Positions 25,407 through 33,999 of a stretch of 64,000 nt of DNA are shown here, one piece after another (within the stretch, counting starts at the first letter, position 1; every line of letters starts with the position of its first letter). The stretch comes from an uncultured Bacteroidales bacterium (GTDB lineage: Bacteria > Bacteroidota > Bacteroidia > Bacteroidales > Paludibacteraceae): the NCBI GenBank assembly GCA_900317745.1, contig ONHW01000005.1, positions 86,433-150,432 on the forward strand, written 5' to 3'. The notes below the pieces were generated by a model. It searched no databases, was not told where the DNA came from, and saw nothing but the letters and a program-made list of their open reading frames with translations. The position numbers were made by a program, and so were the translations under genes.

Positions 25407-26299
25407 TGTGTACCAAAACAAAGTGGGGTTACTAATCCGTCTCATGCCTTATGTGATGAACGAAGGCGTGTTTGCGGTTCATGGAGGTAGCGCAATCAAT
25501 CTTTTTGTCAAAGACATGCCGCGATATTCGGTGGATATAGACTTGACTTACATGCCATTAGCCGGTCGTGAGGAGAGTCTCAACGATATATAACAACCAC
25601 CTCCTCCACATAGCCGAAGAAGCGAAGAAAGGCATACCCGGACTACATATCGTACCCAAATTGGCAACGTGCAAACTTCTTTGTGAATATCATGGATTTC
25701 AAATAAAAGTTGAGGTAAATCAAACCAAACGTGGTATTGTTGGAGGAAATATATTGACACTGCCTTTGTGTAATAACGCTAAGACAGAGTTTAGACTTTC
25801 TTGCAAGGCACAAATCGTTCCTTTGACACTTCTCTATGGCGGCAAGATAGCAGCAGCTCTATCGCGCCAACACCCGCGAGACTTGTTTGATGTCAAGTAT
25901 ATGGATGTGCCTTTATCTGAAGTTCGAGAAGGACTCATCTTTTGCCTTTTAGGTAGCGACCGTCCTATTCATGAGTCGTTTGCTCCCACTTTGATTGACC
26001 AACGAGATACGATGTCGAACCAGTTTGATGGTATGACGGATTTTCAGTTCTCTTATGAGGATTTTGAGCAAACACGCGCTAAATTGATAGCGGATGTACG
26101 TTCGTTGATGACAGACGCCGACAAACAGTTTCTCTTGAGTTTTGAAGCCGTAGAACCATTGTGGGAGAACTATGAGTTTGAGTATTTCCAAAACTACCCT
26201 TCTGTCCAATGGAAACTGCTCAATCTTGCCAAACTCAAGAAACAGAATCCCGCCAAACTATATGCCGAAGTGGAGAAACTGCAAGAAATATTTGGCTGA
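25399..26299 (+). pseudogene. abiEii: AbiEii-type nucleotidyltransferase toxin, frameshifted
   Basis: The first 64 codons encode the nucleotidyltransferase motif GGSAINLFVKDMPRYSVDID (G-G-S...D-x-D) and end at TAA 25591-25593 after GREESLNDI. The remainder of the family (NNHLLHIAEEAKKGIPG, LLYGGKIAAALSRQHPRDLF, then a helical C-terminus) continues in another frame to 26299. Removing one T in GATATATAAC (25585-25594) would restore SLNDINNHLL, so a single-base insertion explains the break. The truncated product lacks most of the fold and should be inactive. A sequencing or assembly error is the main alternative. Confidence 0.85.
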
Positions 26300-26402
26300 G
26301 GCTATTGATGCATTGCAAGTTTGCAGAACGAAACGCATAAGATAGGTAAGGGAGTTCAATAAGGGAGTATAGACGGAGAAAAGAAAAAAATCTCACGAAA
26401 TA

Positions 26403-26434
26403 TTTGCATAATTGAGATTTTTTTTGTATCTTTG
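26403..26434 (+). promoter_or_regulatory. Promoter of the DUF4886 gene
   Basis: TTTG at 26403-26406, 20 bp, TATCTTTG at 26427-26434; the gene starts at 26492. Confidence 0.8.
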
Positions 26435-26491
26435 TGCCGATTTTTGTAAACACTCCTGACATTCAACCTTCAGACTGAAAAATACCGTTCA

Positions 26492-27397
26492 ATGAGAAAG
26501 ATTCACTATATTCTGATTGTTCTTCTGCTCGCCGTGGCAGAGGTGCTGTTAGTGGCAGTTCGTCAGCCTGCGCACAACGTGCCGCGTGAGATGAAGGTGC
26601 TGTGTATAGGCAACAGCTTTTCCATCGATGCGGTGGAGAACAACCTTGTGGAACTGGCAGCGGAGCGCGGCATAGACCTCACGGTAGGCAACCTGTACAT
26701 AGGCGGTTGTTCGCTGGAGCGTCACGCGATGAACATGCGCGGCGACTCGGCGGTATATTCCTACCGCCTGATGAGGAACCCTCTCCGGCTCTCCCCTCAA
26801 AAGGGAGAGAGCGATTGCCCTGATGTGCAGGATATGACCTGCGAGCGGATAGTGACGGACAGCGTATCGATCCTTTGGGCTCTGGCGAGCGACGAGTGGG
26901 ATGTGGTAACCATGCAGCAGGCGAGTCACTACAGCGGGCAATGGTTCACCTACGAGCCGTGGCTGAGCGAACTGATAGACAGCGTGCGGCTGCATATACA
27001 GGACAAAACGAAGATCTACTGGTACATGACCTGGGCGTATCAGCAGGACGCCAAGCATCCGGCGTTCGTGCCGAACTACAACGGCAGTCAGGCGTATATG
27101 TACGACGAGATACTCGGCTGCAACCGTCAGGTGCTGGCTAACCATCCGTTCGACGGTTTCATACCCGGCGGCATAGCCGTTCAGCAGGCACGCGCCACGA
27201 AGTTGGGCGACACGTTCTGCCGCGACGGATATCACCTGAGTTACACCTGCGGCAGATACCTGATGGCGTGTCTGTGGCTGGAGGTGCTGACCGGGCAGAG
27301 TGCCGTGGGCTGCACGTTCATGCCCGAAGGAATGACGGCAGAGGAGAGGCGGATCGTGCAGCAGGTTGCTCACCGCGCTGCAACGCAAAGGCCGTAA
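26492..27397 (+). CDS. DUF4886 family SGNH-hydrolase-like protein
   Basis: The 301-residue protein has an N-terminal hydrophobic anchor or signal (residues about 5-25) and the DUF4886 pattern: MKVLCIGNSFSIDAVENNL (serine in GNSFS), NLYIGGCSLERH, WDVVTMQQASHYSGQW, IPGGIAVQQAR and a C-terminal RDGYHLSYTCGRYL that supplies the Asp/His pair. Relatives are thought to be esterase-like enzymes linked to polysaccharide metabolism, but no function is proven. Residues about 96-109 (RNPLRLSPQKGESDC) come from an in-frame palindromic repeat that looks inserted. The gene has its own promoter. Confidence 0.75.
   Translation: MRKIHYILIVLLLAVAEVLLVAVRQPAHNVPREMKVLCIGNSFSIDAVENNLVELAAERGIDLTVGNLYIGGCSLERHAMNMRGDSAVYSYRLMRNPLRLSPQKGESDCPDVQDMTCERIVTDSVSILWALASDEWDVVTMQQASHYSGQWFTYEPWLSELIDSVRLHIQDKTKIYWYMTWAYQQDAKHPAFVPNYNGSQAYMYDEILGCNRQVLANHPFDGFIPGGIAVQQARATKLGDTFCRDGYHLSYTCGRYLMACLWLEVLTGQSAVGCTFMPEGMTAEERRIVQQVAHRAATQRP
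26789..26809. repeat. REP-like palindrome inside the DUF4886 gene
   Basis: CTCTCCC (26789-26795) pairs with GGGAGAG (26803-26809) around CTCAAAA. A similar palindrome, CCCCTCC-TTTTA-GGGAGGGG, occurs between genes at about 56413-56433. It is read in frame as part of the protein. Confidence 0.65.
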
Positions 27398-27423
27398 GGC
27401 AAACTCACACACGAGAATGCTTC

Positions 27424-27476
27424 GATAACGGATCGATATTCCCTCGATAAACCCCCGATCGAACGGAACGTTTTTA
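27424..27476. repeat. Dispersed repeat G, copy 2
   Basis: GATAACGGATCGATATTCCC, then TCGATAAACCCCCGATCGAA and CGGAACGTTTTTA. Closest to the copy at 36575-36630. It sits between the DUF4886 gene and the first kinase; the rest of this 122-bp gap shows no clear promoter. Confidence 0.7.
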
Positions 27477-27519
27477 CGAGAGTTATGTCAAATAGGAAGA
27501 TTAAGAGACAAGCAATACA

Positions 27520-28149
27520 ATGTACATAGCAATAGCAGGCAATATTGGTGCAGGCAAGACCACGCTGACAAAGATGTTGGCAAAGTATTACGGCTGGGAA
27601 CCGCGCTTTGAGAGCGTGGGGTTCAATCCGTATCTGGAGGACTACTACAAGGATATTAAGCGCTGGTCGTTCTGCCTGGAGACGTACTTCCTGAAGGAGC
27701 GCTTCAAGGATATGCTGGCTGTGAACGCCTCGACGCATACGATCGTTCAGGACCGGAGTATATTTGAGGGCGTGTACGTGTTTGTGGCGAACAACTACCG
27801 CCGCGGCGACTTGAGCGACCGCGACTACACGACGTACATGGAGCTGTTCGAGCACATGAAACGGCTGATGAAACTGCCCGACCTGATGATCTATCTGCGC
27901 AAATCCGTGCCCACGCTGATAGCGCAGATCCAGAAGCGCGGCAGAGATTATGAGCAGGGCATGCAGCTCGACTACCTGAAAGACCTGAACGAGCGCTACG
28001 AGGAGTTTATCTTCAAGCAGTACGAGGGTAGGGTGCTGGTGATTGAGAGCGATAATATGGACTTTGAGAACAATCCCGAGGACTTCCGGTCGATCGTCAA
28101 CAAGATTGATGCGCAACTGTTCGGGTTGTTCTCGGAGCAACAATGGTAA
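27520..28149 (+). CDS. Deoxynucleoside kinase, first tandem copy
   Basis: The 209-residue enzyme belongs to the deoxynucleoside kinase family: P-loop GNIGAGKTTLT at residues 6-16, then FNPYLEDYYKD, the catalytic and substrate site QDRSIFEGVYVF, DLMIYLRKSVPTLIAQIQKR and YEGRVLVIESDNMDF. It phosphorylates deoxynucleosides, probably purines (dAdo/dGuo) by similarity, for nucleotide salvage. A paralogue follows 147 bp downstream, separated by repeat element E. Paired dAK/dGK-type kinases are known in other bacteria; which copy uses which base is not visible. Confidence 0.88.
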   Translation: MYIAIAGNIGAGKTTLTKMLAKYYGWEPRFESVGFNPYLEDYYKDIKRWSFCLETYFLKERFKDMLAVNASTHTIVQDRSIFEGVYVFVANNYRRGDLSDRDYTTYMELFEHMKRLMKLPDLMIYLRKSVPTLIAQIQKRGRDYEQGMQLDYLKDLNERYEEFIFKQYEGRVLVIESDNMDFENNPEDFRSIVNKIDAQLFGLFSEQQW

Positions 28150-28200
28150 CGATAGAATAAACTTAAAACCTCCTAATCGTCATGGAGGGTTCTTCCCTCT

Positions 28201-28296
28201 CGGGACGCAAAACGGAATTTGTGGACCGAAGAGCGAAGGCATGGGGAGCCCCGATGAGCGAAACGCTCAGCCCGTGCGACCCATTGGCGAACGCGA
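28201..28296 (+). repeat. Dispersed element E, copy between the two kinase genes
   Basis: Contains GAGCGAAGGCA, a 6-bp hairpin TGAGCG-AAA-CGCTCA (28255-28269) and the conserved end GTGCGACCCATTGGCGAACG followed by CGA. The last bases run directly into the ATG of the second kinase, so the element forms that gene's whole immediate 5' leader. Confidence 0.65.
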
Positions 28297-28944
28297 ATGC
28301 ATATAGCAGTAGCAGGCAACATCGGTTGCGGAAAAACAACGCTGACAAGCATGTTGGCGAAACATTACGGTTGGGAACCGCGCTTCGAGAGCGTGGAGTA
28401 TAACCCGTATCTGGCAGACTTCTATGCCGATATGGCGAGGTGGTCGTTCAATCTGCAGATATACTTCCTGAACAAGCGTTTCAAGGATGTAGTGGATATT
28501 CTCAACTCCGACAAGTACGTCATTCAGGACCGTACGATCTACGAAGATGCGCGTATCTTTGCGCCCAACCTGCACAAGCAGGGATTCATGTCCGACAGGG
28601 ATTTTGACAACTACACCGACCTGTTCAACCTTATGACCTCGCTGATCCGCAACCCGGATCTGATGATCTATGTACGTGCCTCGGTGCCGACACTCGTTCA
28701 GCAGATTCAGAAACGCGGCCGCCGGTACGAGGCAAGTATCCGAATCGATTATCTGCAAGGTCTGAACGACCTGTACGAAGATTGGATAAAGGACTACAAG
28801 GGCAAACTGCTGATTGTGGACGGTGACAAGATCAAGTTCGGCGACAACCCCGCCGACTTCCAGCAAGTGGTTGACCGCATAGATGCCGAACTGTTCGGTC
28901 TGTTCCCCTTTGAGCCTGCTGACACCCAGGGCAAAGATATATGA
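28297..28944 (+). CDS. Deoxynucleoside kinase, second tandem copy
   Basis: The 215-residue paralogue of the preceding gene has P-loop GNIGCGKTTLT, YNPYLADFYADMARWSF, QDRTIYEDARIFA, DLMIYVRASVPTLVQQIQKR and GKLLIVDGDKIKFG. Its N-terminus MHIAVAGNIG aligns with MYIAIAGNIG of the first copy, which fixes the start at 28297. It likely phosphorylates another purine deoxynucleoside or forms a heterodimer with its neighbour. The start codon follows element E with no spacer and no ribosome binding sequence. Its stop overlaps the recombinase start by 4 bp. Confidence 0.88.
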   Translation: MHIAVAGNIGCGKTTLTSMLAKHYGWEPRFESVEYNPYLADFYADMARWSFNLQIYFLNKRFKDVVDILNSDKYVIQDRTIYEDARIFAPNLHKQGFMSDRDFDNYTDLFNLMTSLIRNPDLMIYVRASVPTLVQQIQKRGRRYEASIRIDYLQGLNDLYEDWIKDYKGKLLIVDGDKIKFGDNPADFQQVVDRIDAELFGLFPFEPADTQGKDI

Positions 28945-29873
28945 TCCAGCGTTTTCTCGACTATCTGCAGTACGAACGCCGTTACTCGCTTCGCACGGTG
29001 AGCGAGTATGGCGACGACTTGCGTGCGTTTGCCGAAATGCTGGGTGGTGAGGATAAGTTCGATCCCTCGCGGGCAGATACCACGGATGTCAAGACTTGGA
29101 TGGTTGATATGCTGGACAACGATCTGTCGCCACGTACAGTCAAGCGCCGGTTGTCGGCGCTTCGCTCATTCTATAAGTATCTGCTCCGGCAAGGATTGGT
29201 GAAGCGGGATATAACCCAAGGCGTGATAGCACCGAAGACCGACCAGCCGTTGCCTGTGTTCTTCCGCGAGAGCGAGATGGAGCGCGAGCAAGCCATTGGC
29301 GAACGCGAGTTGGACGAGTTGATGCATCAGCCTGACGGCGAGGCTTCGCCGCGCGAGGTGTATGAACTGACGCGCGACAACCTGATCATCTCGCTGCTGT
29401 ACCAGACAGGCATGCGTCGAGCGGAACTGGTCGGGTTGACAGACGGAGATGTTGACCTTGCAGCAGGTCAGATACGTGTGTTCGGCAAGCGGCGGAAAGA
29501 ACGAATAGTACCCATAGGCGCGCGGCTGATTGACGAGATCAAGGCGTACATGGAGGTCAGGCAGGGTTTTGAGTCGCCCGACCACCGGCTGCTGACCGCC
29601 ATACACCGCGACGGCAGTACAGGTGCGATGGACGCACACGCCGTGTACAGGATGGTCAGACGCAGGATGGGTGAGGTATCCACGCTGAAGAAACACTCGC
29701 CGCACGTGCTGCGCCACACGTTCGCCACCACAATGCTCAACAACGGCGCGGATATACGCACTATTCAGACCCTGCTCGGGCACGCCAGCCTCTCGGCTAC
29801 GCAGGTCTATACCCACACCACGTTTGAGCAGATCCAGCAAGCATACAAAGCCGCTCACCCACGGTCGAAATAA
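28941..29873 (+). CDS. Tyrosine recombinase, XerC/XerD type
   Basis: The 310-residue recombinase has an N-terminal SAM-like core-binding domain (IQRFLDYLQYERRYSLRTVS) and a C-terminal catalytic domain with Arg159 (GMRRAEL), His255-x-x-Arg258 (HVLRHTF), His281 (LLGHASL) and the nucleophile Tyr290 (TQVYTHTTFEQI). These are the Xer features; it would resolve chromosome dimers at dif or act in related recombination. It is translationally coupled to a kinase gene and not flanked by phage or integron genes, so a housekeeping role is more likely than a mobile integrase. XerC versus XerD cannot be decided. Confidence 0.88.
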   Translation: MIQRFLDYLQYERRYSLRTVSEYGDDLRAFAEMLGGEDKFDPSRADTTDVKTWMVDMLDNDLSPRTVKRRLSALRSFYKYLLRQGLVKRDITQGVIAPKTDQPLPVFFRESEMEREQAIGERELDELMHQPDGEASPREVYELTRDNLIISLLYQTGMRRAELVGLTDGDVDLAAGQIRVFGKRRKERIVPIGARLIDEIKAYMEVRQGFESPDHRLLTAIHRDGSTGAMDAHAVYRMVRRRMGEVSTLKKHSPHVLRHTFATTMLNNGADIRTIQTLLGHASLSATQVYTHTTFEQIQQAYKAAHPRSK

Positions 29874-29877
29874 GAAT

Positions 29878-31317
29878 ATGACAACAATGAAAAAGATACT
29901 TTTATTCCTACCTCTGCTTATCCTCTCAGCCTGTTCGGGCGGAGGGGACAAAGGTCTTGACATCCATTCGGAGGACGATTTAGCCGGATTGACACTATCC
30001 ACCACAGCCGGTTCGTATTACCAAGCCAAGTTCGAACAAAGAGGCGATGTAAAGATGTTCCTTACCAACTCGGAGAGCGACGCTGTGCAGGCTGTCCGTC
30101 AGGGTTTGGCGGATGTGTATGTGAGCGACGAGGTAATGCTAACCGCCGCCGATCAGCAGCGTTTGGGTATGCGTCAGGCGTTCCGCGGCGACGAGTGCTT
30201 TGATGTAGCGTTTGTGATAAAGAAAGGCAACAATGAACTGGCTCGGCAGATGAATGCGTTTATCGCATCGTTGCCGCTGGACAGCATAACCGAGCATTGG
30301 ATACACGGTGGTCCGGCTGTGGCTGAACCGCCATACGTGATCAAACCCGGTGCGAAGCCGCTACGCTGCGTATGTTGCGTCAATCTGTCACCTGTATGCT
30401 TCATGGGCGACGGCAGCGAGTGGCAGGGAATAGATGCGGATGTGTTACGCCGTTTTGCCCACTCGCAAGGACGACCGTTCGAGATGAATTTTCAGGAGGT
30501 GAGCGCCGGCGTAATCGCTATCCAGACAGGTCTGGCGGATGTGCTCTCGGGATTCCTGTTCGTAACGGATGAGCGTAAGAAATCCATGGACTTTACTATG
30601 CCATACTACCGGTGCCACCCGGGATACTTCGTTGCGGATAAAAGCAGTTCGGGCGCTATGTCGCAAATCGAACGCTGGAAGATGAACCTGCTGACAGAGA
30701 ACCGCTGGCGACTGATAACCGACGGTCTGGTGGAGACGATCATCATAACTATATTCTCCATTCTGCTGGGCACGGCATTGGGCGCAGGAGTATGTGCCTG
30801 CCGCCGCAGTAAGCGCAAGTGGCTAAGGAAGTTTGCTGATGTGTATAGCGACTTTATCAACGGAATACCTACGCTGGTGTTGCTGCTGATCATGTTCTAT
30901 GTCGTGCTGGCGTCCTCCGGACTGAGTGCCACCGTAGTAGCAATCATAACTTTCGCCCTGTGCTTGGCATCTTCTACGGGCAATATCTTCGACAGTGCTA
31001 TTTCGTCAGTACCCATCGGTCAGACGGAGGCAGGACTGAGTCTTGGCTTTACACCCTTGAAGACGTTTACCGGCATTGTGTTCCCGCAGGCGTTGCAGAA
31101 AGGTCTGCCGCTGTATATAGGCGAGTGCGTGTCGCTGCTGAAGAGTACGTCGATTGTCGGATATATCTCCATAGCCGACCTGACGCGTGCCAGCGACCTG
31201 ATCCGCAGCCGTACGTTCGATGCGCTGATCCCGCTGCTGATAGTTACGATACTGTACTTCCTGCTGGCGTGGCTGCTGAGCAAGACACTGTCGTTGCTGG
31301 TAACCAAGAAGCAGTGA
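29878..31317 (+). CDS. Polar amino-acid ABC transporter, fused substrate-binding and permease protein
   Basis: About 479 residues. It begins with a lipobox-like LLILSACSG, then two SBP_bac_3-like halves (EDDLAGLTLSTTAGSYYQAK; GIDADVLRRFAHSQGRPFEM; KSMDFTMPYYRCHPGYFVAD), then a permease domain from about residue 280 with several spans and the EAA loop AGLSLGFTPLKTFTGIVFPQ. Such fusions serve in glutamine or other polar amino-acid uptake in the periplasm and inner membrane. The first binding half seems reduced. The matching ATPase lies 71 bp downstream. ATG 29878 and ATG 29887 are both possible. Confidence 0.85.
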   Translation: MTTMKKILLFLPLLILSACSGGGDKGLDIHSEDDLAGLTLSTTAGSYYQAKFEQRGDVKMFLTNSESDAVQAVRQGLADVYVSDEVMLTAADQQRLGMRQAFRGDECFDVAFVIKKGNNELARQMNAFIASLPLDSITEHWIHGGPAVAEPPYVIKPGAKPLRCVCCVNLSPVCFMGDGSEWQGIDADVLRRFAHSQGRPFEMNFQEVSAGVIAIQTGLADVLSGFLFVTDERKKSMDFTMPYYRCHPGYFVADKSSSGAMSQIERWKMNLLTENRWRLITDGLVETIIITIFSILLGTALGAGVCACRRSKRKWLRKFADVYSDFINGIPTLVLLLIMFYVVLASSGLSATVVAIITFALCLASSTGNIFDSAISSVPIGQTEAGLSLGFTPLKTFTGIVFPQALQKGLPLYIGECVSLLKSTSIVGYISIADLTRASDLIRSRTFDALIPLLIVTILYFLLAWLLSKTLSLLVTKKQ

Positions 31318-31321
31318 GCAT

Positions 31322-31378
31322 ACTATTTGTGATTTGTGATTTGTTATTTGTGATTTGAGATTTGTAATTTGTCAATTA
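31322..31378 (+). repeat. Heptad tandem repeat within the ABC transporter operon
   Basis: Units ACTATTT, GTGATTT, GTGATTT, GTTATTT, GTGATTT, GAGATTT, GTAATTT, GTCAATT: eight consecutive 7-base units between permease and ATPase genes. Confidence 0.8.
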
Positions 31379-31388
31379 TTCCTAATCA

Positions 31389-32459
31389 ATGATACGCATC
31401 AGACATCTAAGCAAAACGTTTCAGGATCCGGACGGCAGCCTGCTGACCGTGCTGAAAGATGTGAATTGTGATATACAAAAAGGCGAGGTGATCAGTATTA
31501 TCGGTCCTTCGGGCACCGGCAAGAGTACGTTCCTCCGCGCCCTGAATATGCTGGAGCCACCGACCTCGGGTGAGATACTTGTGGACGGCGAAAACATTAC
31601 TGCGCCGGGTTATCCGCTCCACAAACTCCGTCAGAAGATGGGTATGGTGTTTCAGTCGTTCAACCTGTTCGAGCACATGACAGTGCTGGAGAATATCATC
31701 TATGCTCCCACCGAACTGCTGCATCTGAGTCGTGAGCAAGCCGTAGCGGAAGCAATGGAGCTGCTGAAGAAAGTAGGAATGGCTCAGAAGGCTGATGTTT
31801 ATCCTGCGTCGCTCTCGGGCGGTCAGAAGCAGCGTGTGGCGATAGCCCGTTCGCTGGCTATGCACCCGCAGGTTATTCTGTTCGATGAGCCGACCTCCGC
31901 ACTCGATCCAACGATGGTAGGCGAGGTGCTGTCGGTGATCCGCCAGTTGGCGAAGAGCGGACTGACCATGCTCATCGTTACGCATGAGATGCGTTTTGCG
32001 CGCGACGTGAGCAGTAGGATATTTTTCATGAACGAAGGAGTGATCTATGAGGACGGTACGCCCGAGCAGATATTCGAGCACCCCGTGCACAGTGCCACAA
32101 AGGCGTTTGTCAACCGGATACAGAAACTGGTGTACGAGATCGACTCCGACGAGTTCGACTACCTGCAGATTCACACGGGTATCAACCGCTTCTGCATCAA
32201 ATACAACATTACCGACAAACAGGATCTGGCGTACTCGCTGACCAAACAGATGTTGTTTGAGTACATGCGCGACATACGTCCGCTGACCGTCAGGATGACT
32301 CACGCAGAGTTGTCCGGCGAGACGGCTATGGACTATATGGTGGAGAACATGACCGCATCACCGCTTGCGGAAGAGGCACGCAAGAAACTGAAGACGCAAG
32401 TTGCCGAACTGATAGAAGAACCGACTACGCGCGGTTTCCGAATAAAACTTATTCTGTAA
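31389..32459 (+). CDS. Amino-acid ABC transporter ATP-binding protein with C-terminal extension
   Basis: The 356-residue ATPase has Walker [11 protein letters not shown]-loop [13 protein letters not shown], signature [14 protein letters not shown], Walker [14 protein letters not shown] and H-loop VTHEM, all as in GlnQ/HisP. It powers the fused permease upstream. GlnQ proteins are about 240 residues; the extra 110 residues here (from [15 protein letters not shown] to the end) are an added domain of unknown fold that may sense substrate or regulate the transporter. The next gene starts 1 bp after its stop. Confidence 0.9.
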   Translation: MIRIRHLSKTFQDPDGSLLTVLKDVNCDIQKGEVISIIGPSGTGKSTFLRALNMLEPPTSGEILVDGENITAPGYPLHKLRQKMGMVFQSFNLFEHMTVLENIIYAPTELLHLSREQAVAEAMELLKKVGMAQKADVYPASLSGGQKQRVAIARSLAMHPQVILFDEPTSALDPTMVGEVLSVIRQLAKSGLTMLIVTHEMRFARDVSSRIFFMNEGVIYEDGTPEQIFEHPVHSATKAFVNRIQKLVYEIDSDEFDYLQIHTGINRFCIKYNITDKQDLAYSLTKQMLFEYMRDIRPLTVRMTHAELSGETAMDYMVENMTASPLAEEARKKLKTQVAELIEEPTTRGFRIKLIL

Positions 32460-32460
32460 G

Positions 32461-33975
32461 ATGGAGGGATTTGAGTTTCTTGGTTTCGGAATGAACGCAT
32501 GGATAACCATTGCCGTTGTGCTGGCGATGTTCGCTATCCTGCTGTTCACGAAGTTACGTACGGATATCGTGTTTCTCGGTGCAATATTCGTATTGTACAT
32601 AACGGGTGTGCTGGACGCTAAAGAGGCATTCTCGGGTCTGAGTCAGTCGTCGGTAGTGGTGATAGGCGTGCTGTTCATTGTGGTGGCAGGTCTGACTTAT
32701 ACGGGCGTGCTGCAATGGATAGTCAAGAACCTGTTAGGTCAGCCGAAAGGTTGGCATCAGGCGGTAGTCAGGCTTATGCTGCCGGTAGCTGTGCTGAGCT
32801 CGTTTCTGAGCAACACGACGGTTGTGGCGTTGTTCATAGGCATAGTGAAAATGTGGTCGAAGAAGTTGGGCATTACTCCGTCCAAACTGCTTATACCGCT
32901 CAGTTATGCCGCGGGTATGGGTGGTGTATGTACGTTGATCGGTACGCCGCCGAACCTGATTATCAGCGGTCTGTACGCCGAGCAGACAGGTGTGCACATG
33001 AACGTGCTGGCGACAACAATCCCGGGTCTGTTCTGTCTGGGCGTGGGTGTGCTGTCAATCATCGCCATGCGCAGGTTGCTGCCGGAGCGGGAAGCACCGA
33101 AAGAGCAGTTTGATGACACGACGGAATATACGGTTGAGATGACTGTGCCCTCGAACAACAAGTTCATAGGCGAGACCTTGGGCTACGCCGGTCTGCTGAA
33201 CGTGAAAGGCGGCAAACTGATAAAGATGCACCACTTTGACAATGTGCCGGTGCCGATCGATGAGAACGAATTCATCATGGGTGGCGACAAGATGGTGTTT
33301 GCGGGGCAGATCAAAGATATCATGGAACTTGCCAAGACGCACGGTCTGGTGCCCGGTGAGGAGGTGATCAATGTGGGTGTGAAAACGATCATCTCGTCGC
33401 TGATTATGTTGGCGATGATTGTGGTGTCGGCATTGGGAATACTGCCACTACTCAAGTGCGCCTGTATAGCGGCTCTACTCATGCTGATTGCGCGCTGCTG
33501 TACGCCTAACCAGGCCATGAAATCGATAGAGTGGAATATACTGGTGATTTTTGCGGCATCGGTAGTGTTAGGCGTGGCAATCGAGAAGACCGGTATAGCC
33601 GAGCGTCTGGCTACAGGTCTGTTGAACGTGTGCGGCACAAATCCGATCGTTGTGATGACAGCCGTTTGCCTGGTGGCTACGTTCATCACGGAGTTTATCT
33701 CGAACACGGCAGCCGGCGCAATGTTCTTCCCGATCATGTATCAGGCAGCTGTGCAATTAGGTTATGATCCGAAGACGTTTCTGATAGCCCTGATGATAAG
33801 CGTGAGCAGCAGTTTTGCAACACCTATCGGTTCGCCTACACACATGATGGTTTATGCTCCGGGCGGGTACAGGTTCAGCGATTTTCTGCGTATAGGAATT
33901 TGGATGAATCTGATTATTCTGGCGGCTAACCTGCTGATAACGAATATCGTTTATCCGCTCACTCCGTTGCCCTGA
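32461..33975 (+). CDS. SLC13/DASS-type membrane transporter with TrkA-C domain
   Basis: The 504-residue protein has about 10-12 membrane spans in two halves with SNTTVVALFIGIVKMW and ATPIGSPTHMMVYAPGGYRF, which match the conserved SNT and TPxGxPxN-like motifs of sodium-coupled carboxylate/sulfate transporters. Between the halves lies a cytosolic TrkA-C/RCK-C-like domain (about residues 215-305; FIGETLGYAGLLNVKGG...FIMGGDKMVFAGQIKDIMEL). The substrate, perhaps a dicarboxylate or sulfate, is not determined. It appears co-transcribed with the ABC transporter. Confidence 0.8.
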   Translation: MEGFEFLGFGMNAWITIAVVLAMFAILLFTKLRTDIVFLGAIFVLYITGVLDAKEAFSGLSQSSVVVIGVLFIVVAGLTYTGVLQWIVKNLLGQPKGWHQAVVRLMLPVAVLSSFLSNTTVVALFIGIVKMWSKKLGITPSKLLIPLSYAAGMGGVCTLIGTPPNLIISGLYAEQTGVHMNVLATTIPGLFCLGVGVLSIIAMRRLLPEREAPKEQFDDTTEYTVEMTVPSNNKFIGETLGYAGLLNVKGGKLIKMHHFDNVPVPIDENEFIMGGDKMVFAGQIKDIMELAKTHGLVPGEEVINVGVKTIISSLIMLAMIVVSALGILPLLKCACIAALLMLIARCCTPNQAMKSIEWNILVIFAASVVLGVAIEKTGIAERLATGLLNVCGTNPIVVMTAVCLVATFITEFISNTAAGAMFFPIMYQAAVQLGYDPKTFLIALMISVSSSFATPIGSPTHMMVYAPGGYRFSDFLRIGIWMNLIILAANLLITNIVYPLTPLP

Positions 33976-33999
33976 TAAGCAATCACAACATGCTTTGAT

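Noticed and set aside
28941-29873. Phage or integron integrase
   Set aside because: No attachment-site repeats, phage genes or cassette structures nearby; coupling to a nucleoside kinase gene fits a Xer-type recombinase.
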